Source: Myxococcus qinghaiensis
GTDB lineage: Bacteria > Myxococcota > Myxococcia > Myxococcales > Myxococcaceae
Direction of reading: 5' to 3'
NCBI RefSeq assembly: GCF_024198215.1
Contig: NZ_JAKCFA010000027.1
Span: 1-64,000, forward strand
DNA: 64,000 bases
The notes beneath the pieces are model-generated. The model saw nothing but the letters and a program-made list of their open reading frames with translations. It made no database searches and was not told the DNA's origin. Shown in pieces: positions 21,004 to 29,182 of the stretch (position 1 is its first letter; every line of letters starts with the position of its first letter). The position numbers and the translations under genes were made by a program.

Positions 21004-21381
21004 GCGCCGAGGAGAAAAATCTCCGCGGAAATGTCCCGCTCAAGGATTTCCGCGCGTCGCGTTTGGATATTTCGAAAGGTGGGGACATCCGGGCAGAGCC
21101 GGGGTGTCCAAGGGGCTCAGACGCAGAGCGTCTGAATGGCGGGTGGGGGGAGTGTCCGGGCGGCTTGCCGGCACTCGAGTTTTCGAACGCACCGCGTTCG
21201 AGGGGGGATGAGGCGCGCCGGGGGGCTCGCCTCTGACCTTGTGAGGGGGCGCCCCTGGGGAGGGGCGTGGCTTCCGGAGGGCATGCCGAGGGGCGTGCCC
21301 GACGTTGGACCGGAAGTTCGACTTTGAGCAGTCCATACGGCGGGGAGCGCGTCGAGGGGGCGCGCTCCCCGCGGTTCTTTT
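21004..21381 (+). ncRNA. Candidate structured RNA: hairpin array ending in terminator
   Basis: Perfect stems follow one another: 21011-21015/21020-21024 (5 bp); 21024-21032/21046-21054 (9 bp); 21117-21124/21128-21135 (8 bp, loop AGA); 21183-21190/21194-21201 (8 bp, loop ACC); 21210-21215/21228-21233 (6 bp); 21250-21255/21262-21267 (6 bp); 21279-21283/21296-21300 (5 bp); then a 12-bp terminator. The two 8-bp hairpins share 6 of 8 stem positions, and the other two change with compensation (AG/CT to GA/TC). No coding frame is convincing. I looked for RNase P, tmRNA and SRP RNA signature sequences and did not see them. It could instead be a long 3' untranslated region of rsgA. Confidence 0.5.
21340..21381 (+). 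terminator. Rho-independent terminator
   Basis: A 12-bp perfect stem GCGGGGAGCGCG (21340-21351) / CGCGCTCCCCGC (21361-21372) with a 9-nt loop is followed by GGTTCTTTT. The T-tract is on the plus strand, so it ends a rightward transcript: either rsgA with a long trailer or a separate RNA. Confidence 0.8.
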
Positions 21382-21409
21382 CAGGGCCCTGAGGCCCGCC
21401 GCGCGTGAG

Positions 21410-21940
21410 CTACCGCGCGGAGTCGGACGAGGGCATCAGCTTGATGGGCTGGCCGTCGTCCCCCGTCACCACGTCACCCTGGGTCTTCTGCTGCTCCACG
21501 CTGGGCTCGCCCACGGAGAAGCTGGCCACCTTCGTCAGCGGAGCGCCTCGGAAGTTGCCGCTGACGGTGACAACGAGGTGCGAGCGCCCGTCGCCGGGAG
21601 CGAAGTCCACGTCCAGCGTGGTGGTGGTGGGCTGCTCGAAGCGCGCGCCCCGCAGGGGCGTGGAGTCGCTCGTCACGCGCAGCCCGTCCACGCCGGAGAG
21701 GTTCACCTGGACGTCGCTGGCGGGGCCCTGGAAGCGCAGGGTGATGGTGGCCTTGTCGCCGGCCACCTTGGCGCCCACCTCCACCGGCGCGCTGAGCTTG
21801 GCCGTGACGGCCCCGTTCGCGTGCGACGAGGTGTCCGCCGTGCCACTCCCCGCGGGGGTGCTCTTCGCCGGAGAGGTGCAGGCCACCGGCGCCAGGAGCG
21901 CGAGGAGGCCGGAGAGGACCGCGGGTGCGATGCGATTCAT
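21410..21940 (-). CDS. Small lipoprotein, second gene of a pair with a metalloprotease
   Basis: The start at 21940 follows an AGGAG site and gives 176 residues with signal LLALLAPVAC. After a Ser/Thr/Ala/Gly linker the mature domain looks beta-rich (VGAKVAGDKATITLRFQG) and ends with a Gln/Asp-rich tail. It starts 38 nt after the HEWGH protease gene in the same direction, so they are probably cotranscribed and may work together at the cell surface. Function unknown. Confidence 0.75.
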   Translation of the reverse strand: MNRIAPAVLSGLLALLAPVACTSPAKSTPAGSGTADTSSHANGAVTAKLSAPVEVGAKVAGDKATITLRFQGPASDVQVNLSGVDGLRVTSDSTPLRGARFEQPTTTTLDVDFAPGDGRSHLVVTVSGNFRGAPLTKVASFSVGEPSVEQQKTQGDVVTGDDGQPIKLMPSSDSAR

Positions 21941-21978
21941 GAGAACTCCTGGGGGAGACTGAAAGAGGCGAGGTCCGT

Positions 21979-23631
21979 TCATGGGCTGGTGATGGAGACG
22001 GAGTAGTTGTAGGTGCCCGTGCTTTCCTTGAAGCCCGTCACAATCAGCACGTATTGACGGTCCGCCTGGCTGGAGAAGCTGAAGGACTCCGTGCCGCTGA
22101 GGAACTTGTCGGCGAAGCCCGCTTCGGTGCCCTGCTGCAGGGCCAGGATGGCCACGTCCTCGGTGGAGTTGGCGGAGATGTTCACCGTCCTGCCCGTGCC
22201 GTTGAAGACGTAGTACCGGTTCTGCTGCTGCTTGTTGGACTCCTCGCCGCCCGTGAGGGTGCCGCTGGTGTTGAACGGCAGCGACGCCACGTTCGTGTAC
22301 ATGGCCGCCAGCCGGGTGTCGCCCTCGCCGAAGGCGGAGCGAATCGAGCCGATTTGATAGTGGGCCGCCAGCGTGTCCAGGGCCGCCGCGTTGACGCCCG
22401 GCTGCGCCTTGAGCCCGTGGATGAAGGAGCCGATGGTCGTCAGCGCGGGCGTCGTCTTCTGCGGTCCCACCAGCACGTCGTACAGCGTGCCGATGCCGAC
22501 GGACACCTGGTCATACGAGGACTCGGCCGCGGTCGGCCCGTCGAAGATGTCGTAGAGCAGCCGCATGACGCTGAACTCGGAGAAGACGCTCGGCGCCGGG
22601 TCATCCGTGGGCGAGGGGGCCGTCTCCATGTCGAAGCCGAAGGAGTTCAGCCGGCCTCCCTGCCAGTAGGTGTCCGCGTAGACGGGGTCCGGCAGGAGGA
22701 TGGCGGAGAGCGCGTTGCCGTAGCCCTCGCCGAAGGCGATGCGCGGGTCCAGCACGTCGCCGCTGGTGTGCGGTCCGCCCGGGTTGTCCGCGCGGGAGAG
22801 GTTGGCCTCGAAGAAGTGCCCCCACTCGTGGGCGATGACGTGGTTGTCGAACTCGTCGGTGTCCACGTTCTCCTTGCCCAGCACGTAGACTTCATTCTCC
22901 GTGGGAGAGAAGTGCGAGGTGCCAATCTGCCCGCTGGCGGTGTTGCCGCGCTCCGGGACGTTGTTCGGGCTCCAGTTCACCTTGAGCGGCGGAAAGGGGA
23001 CCGTGCGCACGGCGAGGAAGGCCCGCGACGAGGTGTACAGGGTGTCCAGGATGGCGAAGGGCGCGGCGACGCGCTGGGCCGCGTTGTAGGAGGAGCCCGT
23101 CCAGCCGTGGCCCGCGTGCAAATCCCTGCTCGTGGTGCCGCCGGTGATGGTGGCGGACACGGCCCAGATGGCGTTGCCCGACGTGTTGTCCTCCACCTGG
23201 ATGGAAGGCGTCGTCGTCTTCGCCAGGGTCGCCAGCGTCAGGTTGGCGCCGGTGCCCGCGGTGTAGGTGAGCTGGTAGCGACCGTCCTCTCCCGTCAACG
23301 CCGTGCCGAGCACGACGGCGCCCCGCATCACCTGGACGGTGGCGTTGCGCACGGGCCTCACGCTCGTCTGCTGGAAGGCCAGCGTGCCGCCGCGGGTGGG
23401 CGTGGTCGTGAAGGTGGCCGGGACGAAGTCGTACGTCACCCGGCCGCTGAGGGTGGCGGTGACTGGCGGGCCCGCATCGGGCTCGGGCCCCGCATCGGGC
23501 TGCCCTCCCGCGTCGGGCTTGTCGTCGTCGTCGTCATTGTCATCCCCGGGACAGCCGAACACGGTGAGACTGAGCGCGAGCGCCAGAATCGCGCTGGTGC
23601 GGCCCCAGACCGATTTGCGAGACACGTACAT
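21979..23631 (-). CDS. Lipoprotein zinc metalloprotease (HEWGH motif)
   Basis: A 550-residue lipoprotein. The signal ends in LTVFGC, followed by an acidic stretch and a DAGxxPDAG linker typical of myxobacterial outer-membrane lipoproteins. A carboxypeptidase-regulatory-like beta domain follows (~60-140, ATVQVMRGAVVLGTALTG). The metallopeptidase domain has HVIAHEWGHFFEANL, a HExxH zinc site, with acidic downstream ligand candidates in GEGYGNALSA. It resembles gluzincin-type surface proteases, but the exact MEROPS family is uncertain. The C-terminal ~100 residues resemble a bacterial pre-peptidase domain (STEDVAILALQQG). It is upstream of and probably cotranscribed with the 21410 lipoprotein. 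Confidence 0.82.
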   Translation of the reverse strand: MYVSRKSVWGRTSAILALALSLTVFGCPGDDNDDDDDKPDAGGQPDAGPEPDAGPPVTATLSGRVTYDFVPATFTTTPTRGGTLAFQQTSVRPVRNATVQVMRGAVVLGTALTGEDGRYQLTYTAGTGANLTLATLAKTTTPSIQVEDNTSGNAIWAVSATITGGTTSRDLHAGHGWTGSSYNAAQRVAAPFAILDTLYTSSRAFLAVRTVPFPPLKVNWSPNNVPERGNTASGQIGTSHFSPTENEVYVLGKENVDTDEFDNHVIAHEWGHFFEANLSRADNPGGPHTSGDVLDPRIAFGEGYGNALSAILLPDPVYADTYWQGGRLNSFGFDMETAPSPTDDPAPSVFSEFSVMRLLYDIFDGPTAAESSYDQVSVGIGTLYDVLVGPQKTTPALTTIGSFIHGLKAQPGVNAAALDTLAAHYQIGSIRSAFGEGDTRLAAMYTNVASLPFNTSGTLTGGEESNKQQQNRYYVFNGTGRTVNISANSTEDVAILALQQGTEAGFADKFLSGTESFSFSSQADRQYVLIVTGFKESTGTYNYSVSITSP

Positions 23632-23928
23632 TCCGTCCTCCCCCTTCCTTTCGCTTTCGATGGGTGGTGGGCATTCTCGGCGGGTCCCTCCGGAACATCA
23701 AACGCCCCGACGCGACAAATCCTCCTGGGACGCGAATTGTCGGGGAAGGATGGGCACCCTGGCGGCAAGGGCGTCCTGGCGGTCGGACCTGCCTTCGTGG
23801 CTCGCCGGGCGGGTTGGCCCGGGCCTGGGACCGGGGTGTGGGTTGGCGGTGGAGCAGCGCGCGCGCATCGTTGTCCCAGGCGTCGCGCGCGGGGGGCGAG
23901 CGACCTGCCGACGCACCGTCTGCTCGCC
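23632..23928. promoter_or_regulatory. Divergent region with inverted repeat
   Basis: Between the metalloprotease and PAS kinase genes lies an inverted repeat CCCCGAC (23705-23711) / GTCGGGG (23739-23745) spanning an internal CGACAA/TTGTCG alternative pairing. It may be an operator. No gene is evident. Confidence 0.3.
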
Positions 23929-26445
23929 ATGCCCTCTTCGACCGACAGCTCGAGCCCGCCCCTCCACGTCGGGAAGGGTGCGTCCGGCGAGGGGGCGGAG
24001 TGCCTCTTCGAGGCCGTCGTCGCCAGCATGGCGGAGGGCGTGACGGTGGTGGACGAGCTCGGCCGGTTCGTCTTCATCAACCCCACCGCGGAGCGGTTGC
24101 TGGGCGTGAGCGTCGCGGACACGGACCTCTCCCAGTGGTCCGAGCACTACGGGCTCTTCCTTCCGGACCAGCGCACGCCCTATCCCCCAGAGGACCTGCC
24201 CCTGGCGCGCGCCATCCGTGGCGAGTCGCTGAGCCAGGTGGAGGTCTTCCTGCGCAACCCCGCCAGGCCCCAGGGAGTCTGGCTGCTGGTGAGCTGCCGG
24301 CCGGTGTGGGACGCGCGGGGCGCTCTCCGGGGCGGGGTCGCCGTCTTCAACGACGTCACCGAGTTCAAGCAGGCCGAGCAGGCCTTGCTCGAGAGCGAGC
24401 AGAAGTACCGGACGCTCTACAACAGCACGCCGGTGATGATGCACTCCATCGACCGCGACGGGCGGCTGGTGAGTGTCAGCGACTGCTGGCTGGCCACGCT
24501 GGGCTACTCGCGCGAGGAGGTGCTGGGCCGCGACTCGGTGGAGTTCCTGACGGAGGAGTCCGCCAGGCACGCCCGGCAGACGGTCCTCCCCGCCTTCTTC
24601 AAGAAGGGCACCTGCAAGGACGTGCCGTACCAGCTCGTGAAGAAGAACGGCGAGCGCCTGGACGTGCTGCTGTCCGCCATCGCCGAGCGCGACCCCCAGG
24701 GCAGGTGGGTCCGCTCGCTCGCCGTGCTGCTCGACGTGACGGAGCGCAAGCGCGCGGAGGATGCCCTCCAGCAGAGCGAGCGGCAACTGCGCGCCATCCT
24801 GGACAACGCCACCTCCATCTTCGTCCTGCTCGACACCCAGGGTCGCTACATCTTCGTGAACCGGCAGTGGGAGCGGCTGTTCCACCGCACGCGCGAGGAC
24901 GTCACGGGCAAGACGGTCCACGACATCTTCCCGCCCGACAGCGCGGCCGGCTTCCAGTCGATGACCGAGTCGGTGCTCCAGCTCCGCGCGCCCCGGGTCC
25001 AGGAGGAGCTCATCCCCCACGAAGACGGCATGCACACGCACATCACCCAGAAGTTCCCGCTCATGGATGCCTCGGGAGTGCCCTATGCCGTCTGCGGCAT
25101 CTCCACGGACATCTCCGAGCGCAAGCGGATGGAGGAGGCGCAGCGGTTCCTCGCCGAGGCGAGTCGGGAGCTGGGCACGTCGCTGGACTACGAGACGACG
25201 CTCCAGCACGTCGCGGAGCTGGCGGTGCCCCGGCTGGCGGACGTGTGCGTCGTCTTCATTCCGGAGGAGGGCGCGGGACTGAGACCGGTGGCGGTGGCGG
25301 CCCATCAGCCCGGCCAGGTGGAGGACGTGCGGGAGTTGCTCGCGGCGCACCCGCTGCTCCCGGACGCGACACGAGGCCCGGTGGCGGTGATGGCGACGGG
25401 GCGCTCGGAGTGCTCGCGGTTGCCGGGGGGCATCCTGGACGACCAGGGCGGGCGGCTGGATGAAAAGCAGTGGCGCCGTGTGCGGGAGCTGGGCGGGCGG
25501 CCCTCCCTCAGCGTGCCGCTCCAGGCGCGCGGCCGGAGCCTGGGGGTGCTGACGCTCCTGGCGGCGTCGCGGTCCGCGCGCGCCTTCAGCGAGGACGAGG
25601 TGGCGCTGGTGGAGGAGCTGGGACGCCGCGCGGCCTTCGCCATCGACAACGCGCAGCTCTACCGCAAGTCCCAGGAGGCCATCCGCGTCCGCGATGAGTT
25701 CCTCTCCATCGCCTCGCATGAGCTGAAGACGCCGCTGACCTCCATGAAGCTGCGCATGCAGCAGATGGGAGCGCTCCTGTCGCGGCCCCGGCCCGACTCG
25801 ACGCTCGCCGCGCGCCTGTCCGCCATGCTGCTCGTCTGCGAGAGCCAGCTCTCCCGGCTGTCGCGCCTGGTGGAGCACCTGCTGGATGTCTCCCGCATCC
25901 ACGAGTCGCGGCTCGCGCTGCGCCTGGAGGAGGTGGACCTGGCCGTCGTCGCGCGCGACGTGGTGGGCCACCTGCGGGAGCAGTTGGAGAAGGCGGGCTG
26001 CGAGCTGGTGCTGGAGGCGCCGGAGTCGCTGCCGGGTCGGTGGGACCGGCTGCGGCTGGAGCAGGTGATGATGAACCTGCTGACGAACGCGGTGAAGTAC
26101 GGCGCGGGCCAGCCCATCTGGTTGCGACTGGCCTCCCACGACGAGCGGGTGTGGCTGAGCGTGGAGGACCGGGGGATGGGCATCCCCCGGGAGGCCCAGG
26201 CGCGCATCTTCGAGCGCTTCGAGCGCGCCGCCTCACCCAACTACGGCGGGCTGGGCCTGGGCCTCTTCATCACCCGGCAGATTGTCGAAGCCCACGGCGG
26301 CCGGGTGTGGGTGGAGAGCGAGCCGGGGCGGGGCGCCCGCTTCGTCGTCGAGCTGCCCCAGTGGACTCACGTCAACGGGCCTTCCACCAGCCGCAGCACG
26401 TCCGCCAGCACGCCGGACGCCGTCACCGCCGCGCCCGCGCCGTAG
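23929..26445 (+). CDS. Soluble multi-PAS/GAF sensor histidine kinase
   Basis: The ATG at 23929 gives 838 residues without membrane segments. Three PAS domains are evident, opening at about residues 25 (VVASMAEGVTVVDELGRFVF), 155 (SEQKYRTLYNSTPVMMHSID) and 280 (ERQLRAILDNATSIFVLLDT). A GAF domain follows (~405-575, ASRELGTSLDYETTLQHVAE). The HisKA box is SIASHELKTPLTSMKLRMQQ with H597. The HATPase domain has MMNLLTNAVKYG, DRGMGIP and GLGLGLFITRQIVEAHGG. No response regulator is adjacent, so it is an orphan kinase. An open frame extends upstream to 22054 but is antisense to the metalloprotease gene. The last 79 nt overlap antiparallel with thrA. Confidence 0.92.
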   Translation: MPSSTDSSSPPLHVGKGASGEGAECLFEAVVASMAEGVTVVDELGRFVFINPTAERLLGVSVADTDLSQWSEHYGLFLPDQRTPYPPEDLPLARAIRGESLSQVEVFLRNPARPQGVWLLVSCRPVWDARGALRGGVAVFNDVTEFKQAEQALLESEQKYRTLYNSTPVMMHSIDRDGRLVSVSDCWLATLGYSREEVLGRDSVEFLTEESARHARQTVLPAFFKKGTCKDVPYQLVKKNGERLDVLLSAIAERDPQGRWVRSLAVLLDVTERKRAEDALQQSERQLRAILDNATSIFVLLDTQGRYIFVNRQWERLFHRTREDVTGKTVHDIFPPDSAAGFQSMTESVLQLRAPRVQEELIPHEDGMHTHITQKFPLMDASGVPYAVCGISTDISERKRMEEAQRFLAEASRELGTSLDYETTLQHVAELAVPRLADVCVVFIPEEGAGLRPVAVAAHQPGQVEDVRELLAAHPLLPDATRGPVAVMATGRSECSRLPGGILDDQGGRLDEKQWRRVRELGGRPSLSVPLQARGRSLGVLTLLAASRSARAFSEDEVALVEELGRRAAFAIDNAQLYRKSQEAIRVRDEFLSIASHELKTPLTSMKLRMQQMGALLSRPRPDSTLAARLSAMLLVCESQLSRLSRLVEHLLDVSRIHESRLALRLEEVDLAVVARDVVGHLREQLEKAGCELVLEAPESLPGRWDRLRLEQVMMNLLTNAVKYGAGQPIWLRLASHDERVWLSVEDRGMGIPREAQARIFERFERAASPNYGGLGLGLFITRQIVEAHGGRVWVESEPGRGARFVVELPQWTHVNGPSTSRSTSASTPDAVTAAPAP

Positions 26446-28820
26446 CCCCGGATGACCAGCGGCGTGGGGCTGTAGCGCTCGGAGAGGAAGCTGAGCGCGT
26501 TCTCTCCGCCCTTCACCGCCGCCAGCGGGTTCTCCAGCGGCACGGCCTTGAGGCCCACCGCGCAGCCCTCCTCTCCGACGCTGCCCACGTACCGCAGCAC
26601 CTTCCCCTCGTCGCGCAGGCGCTCCACGCGGCGCTGGAAGTCCGCGTCGATGCCCGGCAGGCGCGCGAGGAACGCGTCGAGCGGGCCCGTCGCGTCGAAG
26701 TCCGCGGGCAAAAGCGACTCCAGGGCCACCTGCTCCAGCTCGACGGTGCGGCCCAGCTCCCGGGCGAGGATGAGCACCTTGCGCGCCACGTCGGTGCCCT
26801 GCAAATCGTCGCGAGGGTCCGGCTCCGTGAAGCGCTTCTCCATGGCGGTGCCCACCGCCTGGGACAGCGGCACGCCCTGCTCGGTGAGGCCGAGGATGAA
26901 GGACAGGGAGCCGGAGAGGATGCCCTCAATCCGACGCACCTGGTCTCCGGTGCGCAGCATGTTCTTCAGCGTGTCGATGACGGGCAGGGCCGCGCCCACG
27001 TTCGTCTCGTAGAGGAAGCGGCGCTGGTGGCGGGAGGCTGTCTCGCGGATGGCGCGATAGTGGGCCATGCGGCCCGCGTTGGCCTTCTTGTTGGCGGTGA
27101 CGACGTGGAGCCCCGAGGCCAGAAGGGACGGGTAGGCGAGCGCCACGTCCTCGCTGCTGGTGCAGTCCACGAAGATGGGGCGGCCCGGGCGCTTCTCTCG
27201 AGCCTGCTCACGGAAGGCGTCCAGCGACGCTGACACGTTTCCCGCCTCCAGCCTCTCCTTCCACTGCTCCAGGGGGATGCCCGCGGGCTCGATGACACCC
27301 TTGCGGCTGTTGGCGATGGCGCACACGCGCAGCTCCACCCCCTGCGCGCGCAGTTGGGGGGCCTGCTGGCGAATCTGCCGCATCAGCTCTCCGCCCACGC
27401 TGCCCACGCCGGCCACCAGCAGCTCCACCACCTCCGTGGTGCCGAAGTAGCGGTGGTGCACGTGCGCCATGGCGCGGGGCCCGTCCGCCTCGGTGATGAC
27501 GGCGGAGATGCTGCGCTCGCTGGAGCCCTGGGCGATGGCGGCGATGCTGCACCCCACGTCCGCCAGGCCGCTGAAGAAGGTGCCGGCCACGCCCACGCGG
27601 TGGCGCATGCCGTCGCCGACGATGCTGAGCACCGCCAGCTGCCCCTGTCGCTCAATCGTGTCCACCTTGCCGGCCTCGCGCTCCACCTCGAACTCGGACT
27701 CCAGCGCGCGCACGGCGGCCTCGGACTCCGCCTGCTGCACGCAGAAGCTGATGGAGCACTCGCTGGATCCCTGGGTGATGAGGACGACGGAGATGTGGGT
27801 GCGGGCCATGGCCGCGAAGACGCGCGCGGCGGTGCCGGGGACGCCCTTGAGGCCCGCGCCGGCGATGTTGATGAGCGCCACGTCGCGCAGGAAGGACAGG
27901 CCGCGCACGGGGTGGTCCGGCGGGGCGGCGGAGTCCGTCACCAGGGTGCCGGGGTGTTCGGGGCGGAAGCTGTTGCACACGCGCACGGGGATGCCGCGCT
28001 CGCGGGCGGGGGCAATCGTCTTGGGGTGGAGCACCTTGGCGCCGAAGTACGCCAGCTCCATCGCCTCCTCGAAGCTGACCTCCGCCAGCGGGAAGGCCTC
28101 GGGCACCATGCGCGGGTCGGCGCTGAAGATGCCGTCCACGTCCGTCCAGATTTCCAGCAGCTTCGCATCCAGCGCCGCCGCGGCCAGCGCCGCCGAGTAG
28201 TCCGAGCCTCCCCGGCCCAGCGACATCGTCTTGCCGCGCCCGTCGCCGCCGAAGAAGCCCGGCATCAGCAGGAGCCCCGGGCCCTGCGCGTCGCGCAGCG
28301 AGGCGAAGCGCACGCGAATCTCGTCCATGCGGGGCGTGGCCTGCAGCGGGTCCCCAGCGCAGATGAGGGTGTGCCGCGGGTCCACCGCGTGGGGCGAAAG
28401 CTTGCGCGCCGACATCAAGGCCTCCAGCAGCAGACAGGAGGCGCGCTCACCCAGGCCGGACAGGTGGGCGAGCACCGAGGGAGAGCACTCACGCAAGAGG
28501 CTCACGCCCTGGAGCAGCCCGCGCAGCTCGGTGGAGATGGCCGCGAGCCCCAGCTCCAGCGGCGCGAGCGCCTCCAGCTCGCTTCCCAGCTCCCGGGCAA
28601 TGGAGAGGTGGGTCTGCTCGAAGCGGGAGAGCGCCGTGTCCACCGCGCCGCCCTCCTGGGCCACCCGCGCCGTGTCCACCAGGAGGTTGGTGATGCCGGT
28701 GACGGCCGAGGCCACCACACACACCCGCGTCTCCCTGCGCGCCTGCTCCACCAGGTCCACCACGCGCCGAATCTGCGCGGTGCCGCCCACGCTCGTCCCC
28801 CCGAATTTCATCACCCGCAT
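26367..28820 (-). CDS. thrA: Bifunctional aspartate kinase / homoserine dehydrogenase I
   Basis: The 817-residue product matches the length of ThrA. It has an N-terminal aspartokinase domain (MRVMKFGGTSVGG; GRGGSDYSAALAAAALDAK), central ACT-type regulatory segments (INIAGAGLKGVPGTAARVFA; LAVLSIVGDGMRHRVGVAGT), and a C-terminal homoserine dehydrogenase with Rossmann motif LLVAGVGSVGGELM at ~465. The two activities catalyse the first and third steps from aspartate to threonine/methionine. Fused enzymes of this kind are typically feedback-inhibited by threonine. Upstream lies a Thr-rich leader peptide and an attenuator. thrB and thrC are not adjacent. Confidence 0.96.
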   Translation of the reverse strand: MRVMKFGGTSVGGTAQIRRVVDLVEQARRETRVCVVASAVTGITNLLVDTARVAQEGGAVDTALSRFEQTHLSIARELGSELEALAPLELGLAAISTELRGLLQGVSLLRECSPSVLAHLSGLGERASCLLLEALMSARKLSPHAVDPRHTLICAGDPLQATPRMDEIRVRFASLRDAQGPGLLLMPGFFGGDGRGKTMSLGRGGSDYSAALAAAALDAKLLEIWTDVDGIFSADPRMVPEAFPLAEVSFEEAMELAYFGAKVLHPKTIAPARERGIPVRVCNSFRPEHPGTLVTDSAAPPDHPVRGLSFLRDVALINIAGAGLKGVPGTAARVFAAMARTHISVVLITQGSSECSISFCVQQAESEAAVRALESEFEVEREAGKVDTIERQGQLAVLSIVGDGMRHRVGVAGTFFSGLADVGCSIAAIAQGSSERSISAVITEADGPRAMAHVHHRYFGTTEVVELLVAGVGSVGGELMRQIRQQAPQLRAQGVELRVCAIANSRKGVIEPAGIPLEQWKERLEAGNVSASLDAFREQAREKRPGRPIFVDCTSSEDVALAYPSLLASGLHVVTANKKANAGRMAHYRAIRETASRHQRRFLYETNVGAALPVIDTLKNMLRTGDQVRRIEGILSGSLSFILGLTEQGVPLSQAVGTAMEKRFTEPDPRDDLQGTDVARKVLILARELGRTVELEQVALESLLPADFDATGPLDAFLARLPGIDADFQRRVERLRDEGKVLRYVGSVGEEGCAVGLKAVPLENPLAAVKGGENALSFLSERYSPTPLVIRGYGAGAAVTASGVLADVLRLVEGPLT

Positions 28821-28923
28821 GACGGCACCAGGCGGCGGGCGGAGGGGCGCGAGGCGGCGGACTGTCGGGGCGTCGTCGGGGTCTGGGTCTGCATGGGGTT
28901 CCGTGAGGGTGTGGAGGGAAACG

Positions 28924-28998
28924 AAAAAAGCCCCGCGCGGGGGAGCGCGGGGCCAGGTCGGAAGGACTTCCAGTTCCGAGCTAGACCTCCCGCGCTCC
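28924..28998 (-). promoter_or_regulatory. Threonine attenuator: terminator and competing antiterminator
   Basis: On the minus strand a 9-bp perfect stem (arms 28945-28953 and 28930-28938, loop 6 nt) is followed by six U residues (28924-28929), a classical intrinsic terminator. It lies ~100 nt before thrA. The upstream segment GGAGCGCGGG (28998-28989), inside the leader peptide, is perfectly complementary over 10 bp to the terminator 5' arm (28951-28942). The two structures are therefore mutually exclusive. Ribosome stalling at the Thr codons just upstream would leave the antiterminator free; complete translation to the stop at 28981 would cover it. Confidence 0.85.
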
Positions 28999-29097
28999 GC
29001 GGAGAGTCGTGGTCGTCGTCGTCGTGGAGGGAGCGGTCGCCGCGCGCGCGAAGGACGAGGACGTCTGTCCCGGGGTCCACGCGAAGTCGGAGCGCAT
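28981..29097 (-). CDS. thrL: Threonine operon leader peptide (38 residues)
   Basis: The short ORF from ATG 29097 to TAG 28981 encodes 38 residues with seven consecutive threonines (residues 25-31, four ACG, ACC, ACG, ACT) and ten Thr in total. It sits directly upstream of the attenuator and thrA, in the same direction. Its only visible function is to let Thr-tRNA supply control ribosome position. An in-frame GTG at 29103 is an alternative start, and the ribosome-binding site is weak. The gene name follows the enterobacterial analogue; the sequence itself need not be homologous. Confidence 0.85.
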   Translation of the reverse strand: MRSDFAWTPGQTSSSFARAATAPSTTTTTTTLRGAREV

Positions 29098-29182
29098 GCC
29101 GTTCACGAAGTGGAACGCTGACCGATGACCCTGGTGCGAGTCAAGCCGCCCTCCCAGCCAGGCAGGCGAGGGCCATGTCGCC

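Noticed and set aside
21004..21381. RNase P RNA, tmRNA or SRP RNA
   Set aside because: The conserved GAGGAAAGTCC-type, tRNA-like 3' end and SRP tetraloop-region sequences were looked for and not seen.
22054..23928. N-terminal extension of the PAS kinase frame by 625 codons
   Set aside because: The extension is antisense to the HEWGH metalloprotease gene; the ATG at 23929 directly precedes the first PAS domain.
28811..28894. Second short Thr-containing ORF (27 codons, MQTQTPTTP...) overlapping the thrA start
   Set aside because: It lies downstream of the terminator and has no stalling-dependent structure; possible coupling peptide but unsupported.
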